Part shown: piece after piece, positions 8,359 to 17,616 of the stretch
Layout: every line of letters starts with the position of its first letter
Position numbering within the stretch: the first letter of the stretch is position 1
Assembly: GCF_003725545.1 (NCBI RefSeq)
Contig: NZ_RJLN01000039.1
Coordinates: 1 to 50,190 of the forward strand
DNA from: Micromonospora solifontis
GTDB taxonomy: Bacteria; Actinomycetota; Actinomycetes; Mycobacteriales; Micromonosporaceae
Length of the DNA: 50,190 bases
Direction: 5' to 3'
Notes under the pieces: model-generated
What the model saw: the letters and a program-made list of their open reading frames with translations, nothing else
Databases searched by the model: none
What the model was told of the DNA's origin: nothing
Translations under genes and position numbers: made by a program

Positions 8359-10053
8359 TTACCAGTTGGCCAGACGGTCCTTGATGCCAGCGTTGACTTG
8401 GTCCTCGTACACCTTGACGTCGACCTTGTGGATGGCGTCGAGGTAGGCCTGCCAGTTCTTTTCGAAGTCGGCGGGCTTGCCGGCGATGATCTTCGGCAGG
8501 TTCTGCACGCTGGTGTCGGTCAGCTGCTGGTTGACCTGGTTGGCCTCGTCGGAGAGCTTGATGTTCCACGCCGGGTAGTACTTGGGGTTCTCCGGCACCT
8601 TGTTCATGAAGTCAAGCCAGGTCTTCTTGTTGCCGTACTTCGCCATGAAGTTCTTGTCGTAGTCGCTCAGCGTCGCGTAGAACTCGGCGGGCTGGTCGTC
8701 GGGGCTGTAGGCGTTGCCGTCGGAGAACTTGCCGTTGTGCTTGGGCAGCATGTCGAGCAGCGCGTCGAGACGGTTGTGGGAACGCCAGGTGATGTCCTTG
8801 TAGTTCTTGCGCTGCTCGTCCGTGCGGGTGAAGACGCCGTCGGCGCCGACCTGGTAGTCCTCGCCAGCGATGCCCCAGGAGAGGATCTTCTGCCACTCCT
8901 CGCTGAGCATGGTGTCGAGGAACTTCAGTGCCTTCTTCGGCTGCTTGCTGGAGACCGAGACGCCGAACCCCTGGTTGATGTTCATGACGGGGCGGTCGGC
9001 GTAGTAGGGCTTCGCCCCGGGGTAGACGGGCATGAGGGGCACGTAGGTGTACTCGTCCTTGCCGGCGCTCTGCAGCGACTGGGTGGCGGTCGTGAAGTCC
9101 CAGCCCTGGTCGTGCATGCCGAGGACGGTGCCGGTGGCCAGCTTCGCGGTGTACTGGTCGTACGTCAGGGTGAAGGACTCGCGGTCGACGAGACCCGAGC
9201 TGTACTGCTGGTTGAGGACCTTGTAGAAGTTCTTCGCGACGTCCTTGTCGGCGTAGATCGACGCCTGGTTGTTGCTGTCGACGATGACGCCACCGTTGTT
9301 CGGGGAGCCTGCCAGCAGCGCCGGCGGGTTGGTCATGCCCCACTCTTTGCCCTTGGACGCCAGAATCTCGAAGCCGACGGTCGGGGCGCCGTTGGTCTGG
9401 GGATGCTTCGCCTTGTAGTCCGAGATGAGCTGGAAGTAGCGGTCGAGCGTCATGTTGCTGAGGTCCGGGTAGCCGGCGTCCGCGAGCACACGCTTCTGGA
9501 TCCAGAACGCGGGACCGTAGTAGATGCCGCCGGTGACGTCGCCGTAGAAGCGGTTGTAGTTCGGGAAGATGTACAGGCCCTTGTCCACCTCGTCGCCCGA
9601 GTAGCTCATCTTCTTGATGTCGTCCTTGACGTGCGCGGCGAGGTTGGGGTAGTTCCCCGACTTCAGCATGTCGTCCAGGCGCAGGAGAGCGCCGCCCTCC
9701 AGGAAACGCTGCTTCAGGTCGCCGGTGCCGATGAGGTCGGGGTACTGACCGCCCGCGAGCGTGACACCAATCTTCTGGTCCTCGTTGTCCGGCGTGACGA
9801 TCTCGTACTTGAGGGTGACACCGAGCTTGTCCTTGAGCAGCTTGGTGATCTTGTTGTCGTCTGCCGGGGCCTGCTGGGCCGTCGTGATCCAGACCGTGAG
9901 CGTCGTCGGGTTGCTGGGGCTCAGCGTTGCTGAGTCGTCCGTTTTTTTGTCCGGCGAGCAGGCAGGCAGGGCGATCAGTGCCATGGCCGTGGCGGCCACG
10001 GTGAGCCGCCGCCCGGTCCAGCGCAGGCCGCCGAGTCTTGGGGTGCGCTTCAT
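8359..10053 (-). CDS. LplA-type extracellular oligosaccharide-binding lipoprotein
   Basis: A 564-residue solute-binding protein, long for the class as is usual for LplA/YtcQ proteins that bind oligosaccharides. The N-terminus MKRTPRLGGLRWTGRR is followed by a hydrophobic stretch and the lipobox LIALPAC, so it should be processed by signal peptidase II and anchored outside the cell. Conserved phrases include LTVWITTAQQ, LKYEIVTPDNEDQKIGV and FGVSVSSKQPKKALKFLDTM. ATG 10053 has AAGGAG six bases upstream. It is the first gene of the minus-strand importer operon. Its promoter region contains a likely LacI operator, so expression is probably sugar-inducible. Confidence 0.92.
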   Translation of the reverse strand: MKRTPRLGGLRWTGRRLTVAATAMALIALPACSPDKKTDDSATLSPSNPTTLTVWITTAQQAPADDNKITKLLKDKLGVTLKYEIVTPDNEDQKIGVTLAGGQYPDLIGTGDLKQRFLEGGALLRLDDMLKSGNYPNLAAHVKDDIKKMSYSGDEVDKGLYIFPNYNRFYGDVTGGIYYGPAFWIQKRVLADAGYPDLSNMTLDRYFQLISDYKAKHPQTNGAPTVGFEILASKGKEWGMTNPPALLAGSPNNGGVIVDSNNQASIYADKDVAKNFYKVLNQQYSSGLVDRESFTLTYDQYTAKLATGTVLGMHDQGWDFTTATQSLQSAGKDEYTYVPLMPVYPGAKPYYADRPVMNINQGFGVSVSSKQPKKALKFLDTMLSEEWQKILSWGIAGEDYQVGADGVFTRTDEQRKNYKDITWRSHNRLDALLDMLPKHNGKFSDGNAYSPDDQPAEFYATLSDYDKNFMAKYGNKKTWLDFMNKVPENPKYYPAWNIKLSDEANQVNQQLTDTSVQNLPKIIAGKPADFEKNWQAYLDAIHKVDVKVYEDQVNAGIKDRLANW

Positions 10054-10172
10054 GTGTCTCCTTACGGGAATTGTCCGGACGTCTCTGCTGTGGGGCAACT
10101 GTCCGGGCGATGTTGACCGGAAGCTGTGCGCTGCGGACACGAATTCGGCCTCGTGTCTTAATCCCGGCGTAA

Positions 10173-10211
10173 TTTTAGCGATAAAGTAGAGAGGCGATCG
10201 GCTTCCGTCAA
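10173..10211 (-). promoter_or_regulatory. Promoter and LacI-type operator of the importer operon
   Basis: On the minus strand TTGACG (10206-10211) and TACTTT (10183-10188) are 17 bases apart, a good sigma-70-like pair. TTTATCGCTAAA (10174-10185, read on the minus strand) overlaps the -10 box and is a near-palindrome one base away from TTTATCGATAAA. A repressor there would block the importer operon, and could also have controlled the divergent, now broken, GH95 gene. Confidence 0.65.
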
Positions 10212-10269
10212 GCCCCGCGCACGAACCGAGACTCCGCCGTGACGTCCCGGTCCACACGCAAGGAGCCGC

Positions 10270-11217
10270 ATGCGCCACACCCTCCAGAAACGACGCCCCC
10301 GCCGACGGGTTTGCCGACTGCTACCTGCTCGGTAACGGTGCCCTGGGCCGCCGCCGTTCACGGCCGCCCGGGCACTGAGCGTCTCGACCTCAACCTCGAC
10401 ACGCTCTGGTCCGGGGGGCCCGCCGCCCCCGGGGTCTGGTGCGACCCGGGAGACGTCGCGCCGCTGCGTGCGGCCGTGGCCGCAGGCGATCACCGGCGAG
10501 CCGACGAAGTCGCCCGGGCGCTGCAGCCGGACCGCTGGGTGCAGGCGTTCCAGCCCCTCGGATGGATCGAGTGGGAGCACGATCGGGCCCAGAGCGGCAA
10601 GATCTCGGCGGCCACGGCCGGGACACGGAAGATGCCGACCTCGTGTGCGAGGCGCGCGCCGCGCTGGGAAGGCTGCGTGCGCCCGCGACGTTCGGCGGCG
10701 TCCGGGGAGAGTGGGCGGACGACCTCGAGCCGCAGGAGCTCGGGCATCGGCACCTGTCTCACCTCTACGGAGTCTTTCCCGGCAGCCGGTGGGCCGCCAT
10801 CGAGCCGGACGAGGAGGTCGAGGCGTCACGCGCCGCGCTCTCGCTTCGTCTTGCCGAGGGCTCCGGCTACACCGGGTGGAGCCAGGCGTGGGTGTTGTGT
10901 CTGGCCGCGCGGCTGCGTGACGGGGTGCGCGCCGAGCGCGCGATCGAGACGCTGCTGGGCCCGCTGTCGTCCCGCTCGCTGCTCGACCTGCACCCGCTCG
11001 AGGGATGGCCCGGCGGAGCGGTCTTCCAGATCGACGGGAACCTCGGTGCGGTCGCGCCGTCGATCTCGAGTGGCGCGACGGGGTGCTGTCGAGCGTGGTG
11101 CTCCACGCCTTGGCGACGCGTGAGGTGGTCATCGACGTGCCCGGAGACGGGCAGGTGCGCATCAGGCGCAGGGTGTCGGTGCAGGCCGGCGAGATGGTGA
11201 CCATGGTGGCGCCGTAG
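10270..11217 (+). pseudogene. Decayed GH95 alpha-L-fucosidase/alpha-L-galactosidase gene
   Basis: An AGGAG site and ATG at 10270 are followed, in shifting frames, by pieces of a GH95 enzyme. NDAPADGFADCYLLGNGALG comes first, then GRPGTERLDLNLDTLWSGG, then after a large deletion GHRHLSHLYGVFPG, GSGYTGWSQAW and GGAVFQIDGNLGAV. A last frame gives VDLEWRDGVLSSVVLHALA to the natural end MVTMVAP. Intact family members have roughly 780 residues; here fewer than about 300 survive and at least three frame changes are needed. It cannot be functional. It originally sat divergent from the importer operon and shared its operator region. Active members remove alpha-L-fucose or alpha-L-galactose, the latter being a known substituent of some arabinoxylans. 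Confidence 0.8.
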
Positions 11218-11285
11218 GCGTGTCGGGTGCCCGACCGCGTCACCGGGTCACCAGAAGTTCGCCCCATCAGGCTCGTTGGACGCAC

Positions 11286-11313
11286 TTGCCAAGCAGTATT
11301 TTATCGATAATAT
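11286..11313 (+). promoter_or_regulatory. LacI gene promoter with overlapping operator
   Basis: TTGCCA (11286-11291) and TAATAT (11308-11313) are separated by 16 bases. The perfect 10-bp palindrome TTATCGATAA (11301-11310) lies in the spacer and runs into the -10 box. The arrangement fits autorepression of the LacI-family gene that starts at 11399. Confidence 0.65.
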
Positions 11314-11398
11314 GACGGCACCCCGTGCTGTGGCCGGGCGGCGAGCGTCTCGTCAGGGGCTGCTGGGCTGGCAGAACCTCGCGGAAAGGAGAATACCC

Positions 11399-12403
11399 AT
11401 GGTCACGATGGCGGACGTCGCCCGTGAGGCGGGCGTGTCGGCCATGACCGTGTCGAACGTTCTCAACGAGCGCCTCCCGGTCGGCGAGCCGACCCGTGCC
11501 CGTGTCATGGCCGCCGTCGAGGCTCTGGGGTACGAGGTCAACCTGACCGCGCGACACCTACGCGCGGGACGGACCGACACCGTCGCCTTCATCGTGCCCA
11601 GCTTCCACGACTACTTCGGGGAGGTTGCCGACAAGATCGCGCCGCTGATCGAGGCCGAGGGCCGGCACCTCGTCCTCGAGCGGACGAGCGGCAGCCCGGA
11701 GCATGAGATGGCGGCGCTGAGCGTCGCGCGACTCCAGCTCTACGACGGCGTCCTGCTGTCCGTCGCCGGCCTCGACCGCGACCAGCTGGACCGCGTGCGC
11801 ACCTCCAAGCCCATCGTGCTGCTCGGCGAGCGTGACGTGCCCGACCGGTTCAGCCACGTGCGGCTGGCGAACGAAGAGGGCGCCCGCCTCGCAACGGCGC
11901 ACATGATCGAGCACGGCTCGCGGCGCATCCTTGCGCTGGGCTGCACGTTCGACACCGCGCACATGATGACGTCGGACCGCCGCATTGGCTGGGAGCGCGC
12001 ACTTCGCGATGCCGGCCTCGACGTCGACGCACGCTATGTCGTGCCCATCTCCACCTACACGCCGGCGGCCGCACGCGATGCCCTGCTCGATGTCGTCGCG
12101 TCCGGTCTGCCCTTCGACGGCGTCTTCGCCGTCACCGACGTCATCGCGCTCGGCGCCGTCGCGGCCCTGGCGGAGAGCGGGCTTCGTGTGCCCGTCGACG
12201 TCCAGCTCGCCGGGTTCGACAACCTCGACATGGCGAGCTTCGTCCCGCCCGGCCTCACCTCCGTCGATGCGAACCATGAAGGTGTCGCCGAGACCGCGGT
12301 GGGTCTGCTGCACCGGCAAATGGCGGGCTGGACCGGCCCGGCCGAGCACGTCGTCGCGCCCGTCCGTCTCGTGGTGCGTGGCTCCACCCGCGGTGGCGCG
12401 TAG
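11399..12403 (+). CDS. LacI-family transcriptional regulator
   Basis: A 334-residue repressor. Residues 4-23 (MADVAREAGVSAMTVSNVLN) form the LacI helix-turn-helix, followed by the hinge helix region YEVNLTARHLRAGRTDT. A periplasmic-binding-protein-like effector domain (GFDNLDMASFVPPGLTSVD) follows, as usual for the family. ATG 11399 has GAAAGGAGA upstream; an in-frame start 123 bases earlier would cross the operator and is unlikely. It sits between the importer operon and the glycosidase run and is the natural local regulator. TATCGATA-type palindromes at three promoters here match what a LacI-family dimer would bind. The effector is presumably an arabinose- or xylose-containing sugar, which is inference. 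Confidence 0.9.
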   Translation: MVTMADVAREAGVSAMTVSNVLNERLPVGEPTRARVMAAVEALGYEVNLTARHLRAGRTDTVAFIVPSFHDYFGEVADKIAPLIEAEGRHLVLERTSGSPEHEMAALSVARLQLYDGVLLSVAGLDRDQLDRVRTSKPIVLLGERDVPDRFSHVRLANEEGARLATAHMIEHGSRRILALGCTFDTAHMMTSDRRIGWERALRDAGLDVDARYVVPISTYTPAAARDALLDVVASGLPFDGVFAVTDVIALGAVAALAESGLRVPVDVQLAGFDNLDMASFVPPGLTSVDANHEGVAETAVGLLHRQMAGWTGPAEHVVAPVRLVVRGSTRGGA

Positions 12404-12470
12404 GGCCGTGCACTCATGCGCGGAACGCCGCGCGCCCCGCTAGCCCGTTCCGGTCGAAGGAGACCATGCT

Positions 12471-14375
12471 GTGAGCGCCCCTGCGCGCACTTTCGCCGTG
12501 CGCGCCGTCCCCGCATCCCCGATCGCCGGGACGCGGCACCGGCCGCTGCCGATCCCGTCCGTGCGCCTTGTCGGTGGTCCGCTGGCAGCCTGGCAGCAGC
12601 GGAACGGCGAGGCCACCATCCCGCACTGCATCGAGCAGTTGGATGTCTCCGGTGTCCTCGACAACTTCCGCCGGCTCCTCGGGGAGTCGGACGCGGAGTT
12701 CCGCGGCCTCGTGTTCGCCGATTCCGACCTCTACAAGGTGATCGAGGCCGTCGCGTGGGAGATCGCCCGCACCCGCACGCGCGCGTTCGACTCATGGCTC
12801 GACGACGTCATCGCCCTGGTGGCGCGCGTGCAAGAGCCCTCCGGGTACGTGGACACGTGGATTCAGGGCGTCGCACCGGAGAAGAAGTTCGCGGCGCTCG
12901 AGTGGACGCACGAGATGTACGTCGCCGGGCACCTCATCCAGGCGGCCGTCGCACTGGTGCGCGCCGCCGGACGCACCGACCTGCTCGACGTCGCCCGCCG
13001 TCTCGCCGACCTGCTCGTCGAGCGGTTCGGTCCCGGGGGCGAGGACCGGATCTGCGGACACCCCGAGATCGAGACGGCGCTGGTGGAGCTGTACCGGCTG
13101 ACGGGGGAGCGCACGTACCTTGACCTCGCATCCAGAATGATCGACCTGCGCGGCCACGGACTGCTGCCCGCCGGGTCGCTCGGAGCCCACTACTTCCAGG
13201 ACCACCGCCCGGTGCGCGAGTCGACGGCCGCCGTCGGACACGCCGTCCGGCAGCTCTACCTGAACGCCGGCGTGACCGACGTGTTCGTCGAGACCGGCGA
13301 CGACTCCCTGCTGCGGGCCATGGACGCCCAGTGGAACAGCGCGCACGACCGCAAGATGTACCTCTCGGGCGCGTTCGGATCCCGCCACCGAGACGAGGCG
13401 TTCGGCGACGACTACGAGCTGCCGTCCGAGCGCGCTTACGCCGAGACGTGCGCCACCGTCGCCGACCTGCTGTGGACCTGGCGGATGCTCCTGGCCGACG
13501 GCGGCGCCGGCACCGCCCGGTACGCGGAGACCATCGAGCGAGAAGTTCACAACGCGCTCGCGGCCGCCGTGGACGCGACCGGCACCCGGTTCTTCTACGC
13601 CAACCCGCTGCAGCAGCGGCGCGACCACCACTCGGAGGAGAACGCGCCCCGCGAGCGGGCGCCCTGGTACGTGTGCGCCTGCTGCCCACCGAACATCGCC
13701 CGCACCGTCGCTCAGCTGAGCGCCTACGTCGCCACCGTCACCGACGGCGCGCTCTGGCTCCACCAGCTCGCGGACGCGGAGATCGACCTGCCCGCCGAAC
13801 TCGGGACGGGCACGGTCCGGATGGTCACGGGCTATCCCGCCGACGGACGGGTCGAGATCCGCGTCGAGGGTGACGTCGTCCCCGGCGCCGAGCTGTCCGT
13901 GCGCATCCCCGGATGGTCGCCGCGCTCCACCCTGGTGGGCCCCGACGGCCCTCGCGAGTGCGGTGGCGACGGGTACGCCCGGGCGCCGCTGGAGCCGGGT
14001 GCCCGCTACGTGCTCGACCTCGACCTGACGCCGCGGCTGACCACCGCCCATCACCGCGTCGACGCGCTGCGCGGAGCGGTGGCCGTCGAACGGGGACCAG
14101 TTGTGTACTGCGTCGAGCAGGCGGACCTGGATGCACCGTTCGACGTCGACGACCTCGCGGTCCTGCCCGCGCCGATCACCGTCGGCGAGCGCGACACGCT
14201 CGTCCTGAGGTGCCGCGTGATCAACGCCGCGGACGGCCTCTACGGCCCCGACACCGCCACCGAGTTCGGCGACGAGCACGCGGTGACAGCGATCCCGTTC
14301 TCGACCTGGGGCAACCGCGCCCCCGGCCCGATGCGCGTCTGGCTTCCGCGAGCTCCTCGCGGAGGCCTGCAATGA
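12471..14375 (+). CDS. GH127 beta-L-arabinofuranosidase
   Basis: A 634-residue enzyme that fits the zinc-cysteine glycosidase family of Bifidobacterium HypBA1. The active site is complete. Glu309 corresponds to acid/base Glu322. Glu325, Cys327, Cys404 and Cys405 correspond to zinc ligands Glu338, Cys340, Cys417 and Cys418, with Cys404 as nucleophile. The spacings (16 residues Glu-Glu, 77 residues Cys-Cys) are identical to HypBA1 as I recall it. The [11 protein letters not shown] and [10 protein letters not shown] motifs are visible. It would remove terminal beta-L-arabinofuranose, for example from hydroxyproline-linked arabino-oligosaccharides or arabinan side chains. The start is GTG 12471, with AAGGAG a few bases upstream. 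There is no signal peptide. Its stop overlaps the start of the GH51 gene. Confidence 0.93.
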   Translation: MSAPARTFAVRAVPASPIAGTRHRPLPIPSVRLVGGPLAAWQQRNGEATIPHCIEQLDVSGVLDNFRRLLGESDAEFRGLVFADSDLYKVIEAVAWEIARTRTRAFDSWLDDVIALVARVQEPSGYVDTWIQGVAPEKKFAALEWTHEMYVAGHLIQAAVALVRAAGRTDLLDVARRLADLLVERFGPGGEDRICGHPEIETALVELYRLTGERTYLDLASRMIDLRGHGLLPAGSLGAHYFQDHRPVRESTAAVGHAVRQLYLNAGVTDVFVETGDDSLLRAMDAQWNSAHDRKMYLSGAFGSRHRDEAFGDDYELPSERAYAETCATVADLLWTWRMLLADGGAGTARYAETIEREVHNALAAAVDATGTRFFYANPLQQRRDHHSEENAPRERAPWYVCACCPPNIARTVAQLSAYVATVTDGALWLHQLADAEIDLPAELGTGTVRMVTGYPADGRVEIRVEGDVVPGAELSVRIPGWSPRSTLVGPDGPRECGGDGYARAPLEPGARYVLDLDLTPRLTTAHHRVDALRGAVAVERGPVVYCVEQADLDAPFDVDDLAVLPAPITVGERDTLVLRCRVINAADGLYGPDTATEFGDEHAVTAIPFSTWGNRAPGPMRVWLPRAPRGGLQ

Positions 14376-15928
14376 CGGAACACGCAACTGATGGGAAGAC
14401 AATGACGACGACCACGACCGCAGTGATCGACCTCGACCTGCCCGGCGCCACGATCAGCCGGCACGTGTACGGGCACTTCGCCGAGCACCTGGGGCGGTGC
14501 ATCTACGGCGGGTTCTGGGTGGGTGAGGACTCGCCGGTCGCGAACGTGCGGGGCATCCGCTCGGACGTGGTCGAGGCGTTGCGGGCGATCTCGATTCCGA
14601 ACCTGCGCTGGCCGGGCGGCTGCTTCGCCGACGACTACCACTGGCGGGACGGCATCGGCCCGCGCGAGAGCCGCCCGCGGATGGTCAACTCGCACTGGGG
14701 CGACGTGGTGGAGGACAACGCGTTCGGCACGCACGAGTTCATGGACCTGTGCGAGCTGCTCGGTGCGGACCCGTACGTGTCGGGGAACGTGGGGTCCGGG
14801 TCGGTGGCGGAGATGTCGGACTGGGTGGAGTACCTGACCCGGGCGGACGACTCACCGATGGCGGCGCTGCGGCGGGCGAACGGGCGCGAGCAGCCGTGGC
14901 GGGTGCCGTTCTGGGGCTTGGGCAACGAGGCGTGGGGCTGCGGCGGCAACCTGCGCGCCGAGCAGTTCGCCTCGCTGGCCCGGCAGTACGCGACCTACAC
15001 CCGCAACCACGGCGGCAACCGGCTGTACCGGATCGCGGCGGGCGCGAACGAGGCCGACCTGCACTGGACCGAGACGCTCCTGCGCTCGTTCGACGACCTG
15101 GCGGCGGATCCGGCCGAGCCGGCGGGCCCGTTCCAGGCCGTGTCGCTGCACTACTACACGATGGCCGGGTCGTGGTCGGACAAGGGCGACGCCACCGGGT
15201 TCAGCACCGACCAGTGGTACGTGACCATGGCCCGCGCCCGGCGCATGGAGGAGCTGCTCACCCGGCACTCCACGGTCATGGACCGCTACGACCCGCACCG
15301 CAAGGTCGGCCTGGTCGTGGACGAGTGGGGCACGTGGTGGAACGTGGAGAAGGGCACCAACCCCGGGTTCCTGTACCAGCAGAACACGCTGCGCGACGCC
15401 CTGGTCGCCTCCGTGCACCTCGACGCGTTCCACCGTCACGCCGAGCGCGTGGTCATGGCGAACATCGCCCAGACCGTCAACGTGCTACAGGCCATGATCC
15501 TCACCGACCCCGACACCGGGGCGCTCGTGCTCACCCCGACGTACCACGTCTTCGCCATGAACACCGGCCACCACGACGCCGCCGCCCTCGCGGTGCACCT
15601 GCGCGACGTCGAGACCCGCGCTGTCGACGCGACCGAGCTGCCGCTGGTCTCGGCGTCCGCGTCGGTCAAGGGCGACACCGCCCTGGTCTCGCTGTCCAAC
15701 CTCGACGCCGAGACGGACCGCATCCTCGTCCTGGACCTGCGCGGCCGCGACGTCGTCGGGCACACCGCGCGGGTGCTGACCGCCACCGCGCTCGACGCGC
15801 ACAACACCCCCGAGCAGCCCGACGCCGTCGCCCCCACCGACCATGCCGGGGTGCGCCCCCACCCCCGAGGGCTCGAGGTCGACCTGCCCGCCCACTCCTA
15901 CGTCACCGTGGCGCTCGAGCTGCGTTGA
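14372..15928 (+). CDS. GH51 alpha-L-arabinofuranosidase
   Basis: A 518-residue intracellular arabinofuranosidase. It opens with [19 protein letters not shown] and [15 protein letters not shown], both GH51 hallmarks. Glu186 in [12 protein letters not shown] is the acid/base and Glu318 in [13 protein letters not shown] the nucleophile. A C-terminal beta-domain ends at the stop. I chose ATG 14372 because it overlaps the GH127 stop as ATGA and has GGAGG seven bases upstream; the ATG at 14402 has only a weak site. It cleaves terminal alpha-L-arabinofuranose from arabinoxylan or arabinan fragments. Its stop and the next start share one base (TGATG), so the run is translationally coupled. Confidence 0.95.
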   Translation: MTEHATDGKTMTTTTTAVIDLDLPGATISRHVYGHFAEHLGRCIYGGFWVGEDSPVANVRGIRSDVVEALRAISIPNLRWPGGCFADDYHWRDGIGPRESRPRMVNSHWGDVVEDNAFGTHEFMDLCELLGADPYVSGNVGSGSVAEMSDWVEYLTRADDSPMAALRRANGREQPWRVPFWGLGNEAWGCGGNLRAEQFASLARQYATYTRNHGGNRLYRIAAGANEADLHWTETLLRSFDDLAADPAEPAGPFQAVSLHYYTMAGSWSDKGDATGFSTDQWYVTMARARRMEELLTRHSTVMDRYDPHRKVGLVVDEWGTWWNVEKGTNPGFLYQQNTLRDALVASVHLDAFHRHAERVVMANIAQTVNVLQAMILTDPDTGALVLTPTYHVFAMNTGHHDAAALAVHLRDVETRAVDATELPLVSASASVKGDTALVSLSNLDAETDRILVLDLRGRDVVGHTARVLTATALDAHNTPEQPDAVAPTDHAGVRPHPRGLEVDLPAHSYVTVALELR

Positions 15929-17616
15929 TGGACCGACCGAACCTGAACATCCGCGACGGCGGGGCGGGGGCAGGCTTCACCAACCCTGTCATCTTCGCGG
16001 ACGTGCCCGATCCGGACGTCGTCTTCGACGGCCGGTACTACTACATGGTCAGCACGACGATGTACTTCGCGCCGAGCGTCCCGATCATGCGCTCGAGCGA
16101 CCTGGTGCACTGGTCCATCGCTGGGTATACAGCGGCGATCCTCGACGACACGGACGCGCTGGCGCTGCGCAACGGCCAGGACGCGTACGCCCAGGGCAGC
16201 TGGGCAGCGAGCATCAGGTTCCATGACGGGACCTACTACGTGTCGGTCGGCAGCCTCACCACGCAGCGGACGTACATCTACTCGACTCCCAACATCGAGC
16301 GCGGGCCGTGGAGCAGGTCGGTGCTCGACGGGTACGCCCACGATCAGTCGCTGCTGTTCGACGGCGACGACGTCTGGCTTGTCTACGGTGGCGGGTCGAT
16401 CGACCTGCGCAGGCTGCGGCGACACGAGGACGGGACCCTTGCCTGGGACGGCCCGGCGACGCGGCTCGTCGAGGACGCCAACGTCGACCAGACCAGCGGT
16501 CTGAATGCCGAGGGCGCTCACGCGTACAAGATCGGGGACTACTACTACGTCTTCATGATCGAGTGGCCGTCGGGTGGCATCCGCCAAGAGGTGCTGTGGC
16601 GGTCGACGTCACTGACGCCGCAGTCGGCGGGCGGCGTGTGGGAGGGCCGGGTCGTGCTCAGCCAGGGCGTGACGGTCGGGGGCCGACCCGGAACCGGCGT
16701 GGCCCAGGGTGGAGTCGTCCAGACGCCCGACGGGCAGTGGTACGCCATGCTGTTCCAGGACGAGGGCCCGCTGGGTCGTTCGCCTCAGCTCGTTGGCGTG
16801 ACCTGGGATGACGACGGGTGGCCGGTGTTCGCTCTCAATCCGGAAGCGCCCGCCGCCGCCGCACGGACAGCCGGTGACGGGGCCGCCGTCGTCGCCTCGG
16901 ACGACTTCGACAACCTCCTTGAGCGTGCGGGCCACTGGAACACGGCCAACGCGGACCTCCTGGCAGAGTCCGCCGAGAACGCATGGAACGGGTCGGACCT
17001 GGGGCTCCAGTGGCAGTGGAACCACAACCCGGACAACCGGTTCTGGTCGCTCACCGAGCGGCCCGGACACCTGCGGCTGACCACGGGCAGCGTCGCCTCG
17101 AGCATCCTCGATGCGCGCAACACGCTCACCCAACGCACGCTCGGACCCACGAGCTCCGGCGCCATCTCGCTGGACGTCTCGCACATGAAGGACGGGGACG
17201 TCGCGGGCATCTCCGCCTACCAGCGCAAGTACGGATACATCGCCGTGACGATGGAGGCCGGGACCAAGAGCCTGGTGATGCGCCGGGCAGGCGGCGACGG
17301 CGTCATCGCCTTCACCAGCGCACCGGTGCCGCTGCGGGCGGACGTCGTCTACCTGCGCGCGGACGTCGACTTCCGGGATGCCGTCGATACGGCGTCGTTC
17401 GCGTACTCGTACGACGGCAGCAACTGGACGTGGCTGGGCGACACCATGCAGATGCAGTACGACCTCGCGCACTTCACCGGGTACCGGTTCGCCCTCTTCA
17501 ACTACGCCACTGCCGAGCCCGGGGGATACGTCGACGTGGACTGGTTCCGTGTCAGCGACACCACCGGGCTCGCAAACCCTACTCGCCGACAGAGCGAAGG
17601 AGCTGTCCATGACTGA
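15928..17616 (+). CDS. GH43 beta-xylosidase/alpha-L-arabinofuranosidase
   Basis: A 562-residue enzyme with an N-terminal five-bladed propeller and a C-terminal beta-sandwich (about residues 325-545) of the kind found in GH43 exo-enzymes. Catalytic residues are Asp28 (VPDPDVVFDG), Asp139 (GYAHDQSLLF) and Glu195 (GLNAEGAHAYK). A longer open frame extends upstream inside the GH51 gene, but the conserved domain begins right at ATG 15928, which overlaps the GH51 stop. Whether it releases xylose, arabinose or both cannot be read from the sequence. No signal peptide is present. The next gene overlaps it by eight bases. Confidence 0.9.
   Translation: MDRPNLNIRDGGAGAGFTNPVIFADVPDPDVVFDGRYYYMVSTTMYFAPSVPIMRSSDLVHWSIAGYTAAILDDTDALALRNGQDAYAQGSWAASIRFHDGTYYVSVGSLTTQRTYIYSTPNIERGPWSRSVLDGYAHDQSLLFDGDDVWLVYGGGSIDLRRLRRHEDGTLAWDGPATRLVEDANVDQTSGLNAEGAHAYKIGDYYYVFMIEWPSGGIRQEVLWRSTSLTPQSAGGVWEGRVVLSQGVTVGGRPGTGVAQGGVVQTPDGQWYAMLFQDEGPLGRSPQLVGVTWDDDGWPVFALNPEAPAAAARTAGDGAAVVASDDFDNLLERAGHWNTANADLLAESAENAWNGSDLGLQWQWNHNPDNRFWSLTERPGHLRLTTGSVASSILDARNTLTQRTLGPTSSGAISLDVSHMKDGDVAGISAYQRKYGYIAVTMEAGTKSLVMRRAGGDGVIAFTSAPVPLRADVVYLRADVDFRDAVDTASFAYSYDGSNWTWLGDTMQMQYDLAHFTGYRFALFNYATAEPGGYVDVDWFRVSDTTGLANPTRRQSEGAVHD

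Noticed and set aside
14749..15927. Long open frame preceding GH43 in the same frame
   Set aside because: It lies wholly inside the GH51 gene in another frame; the GH43 domain begins at ATG 15928 directly at the GH51 stop.
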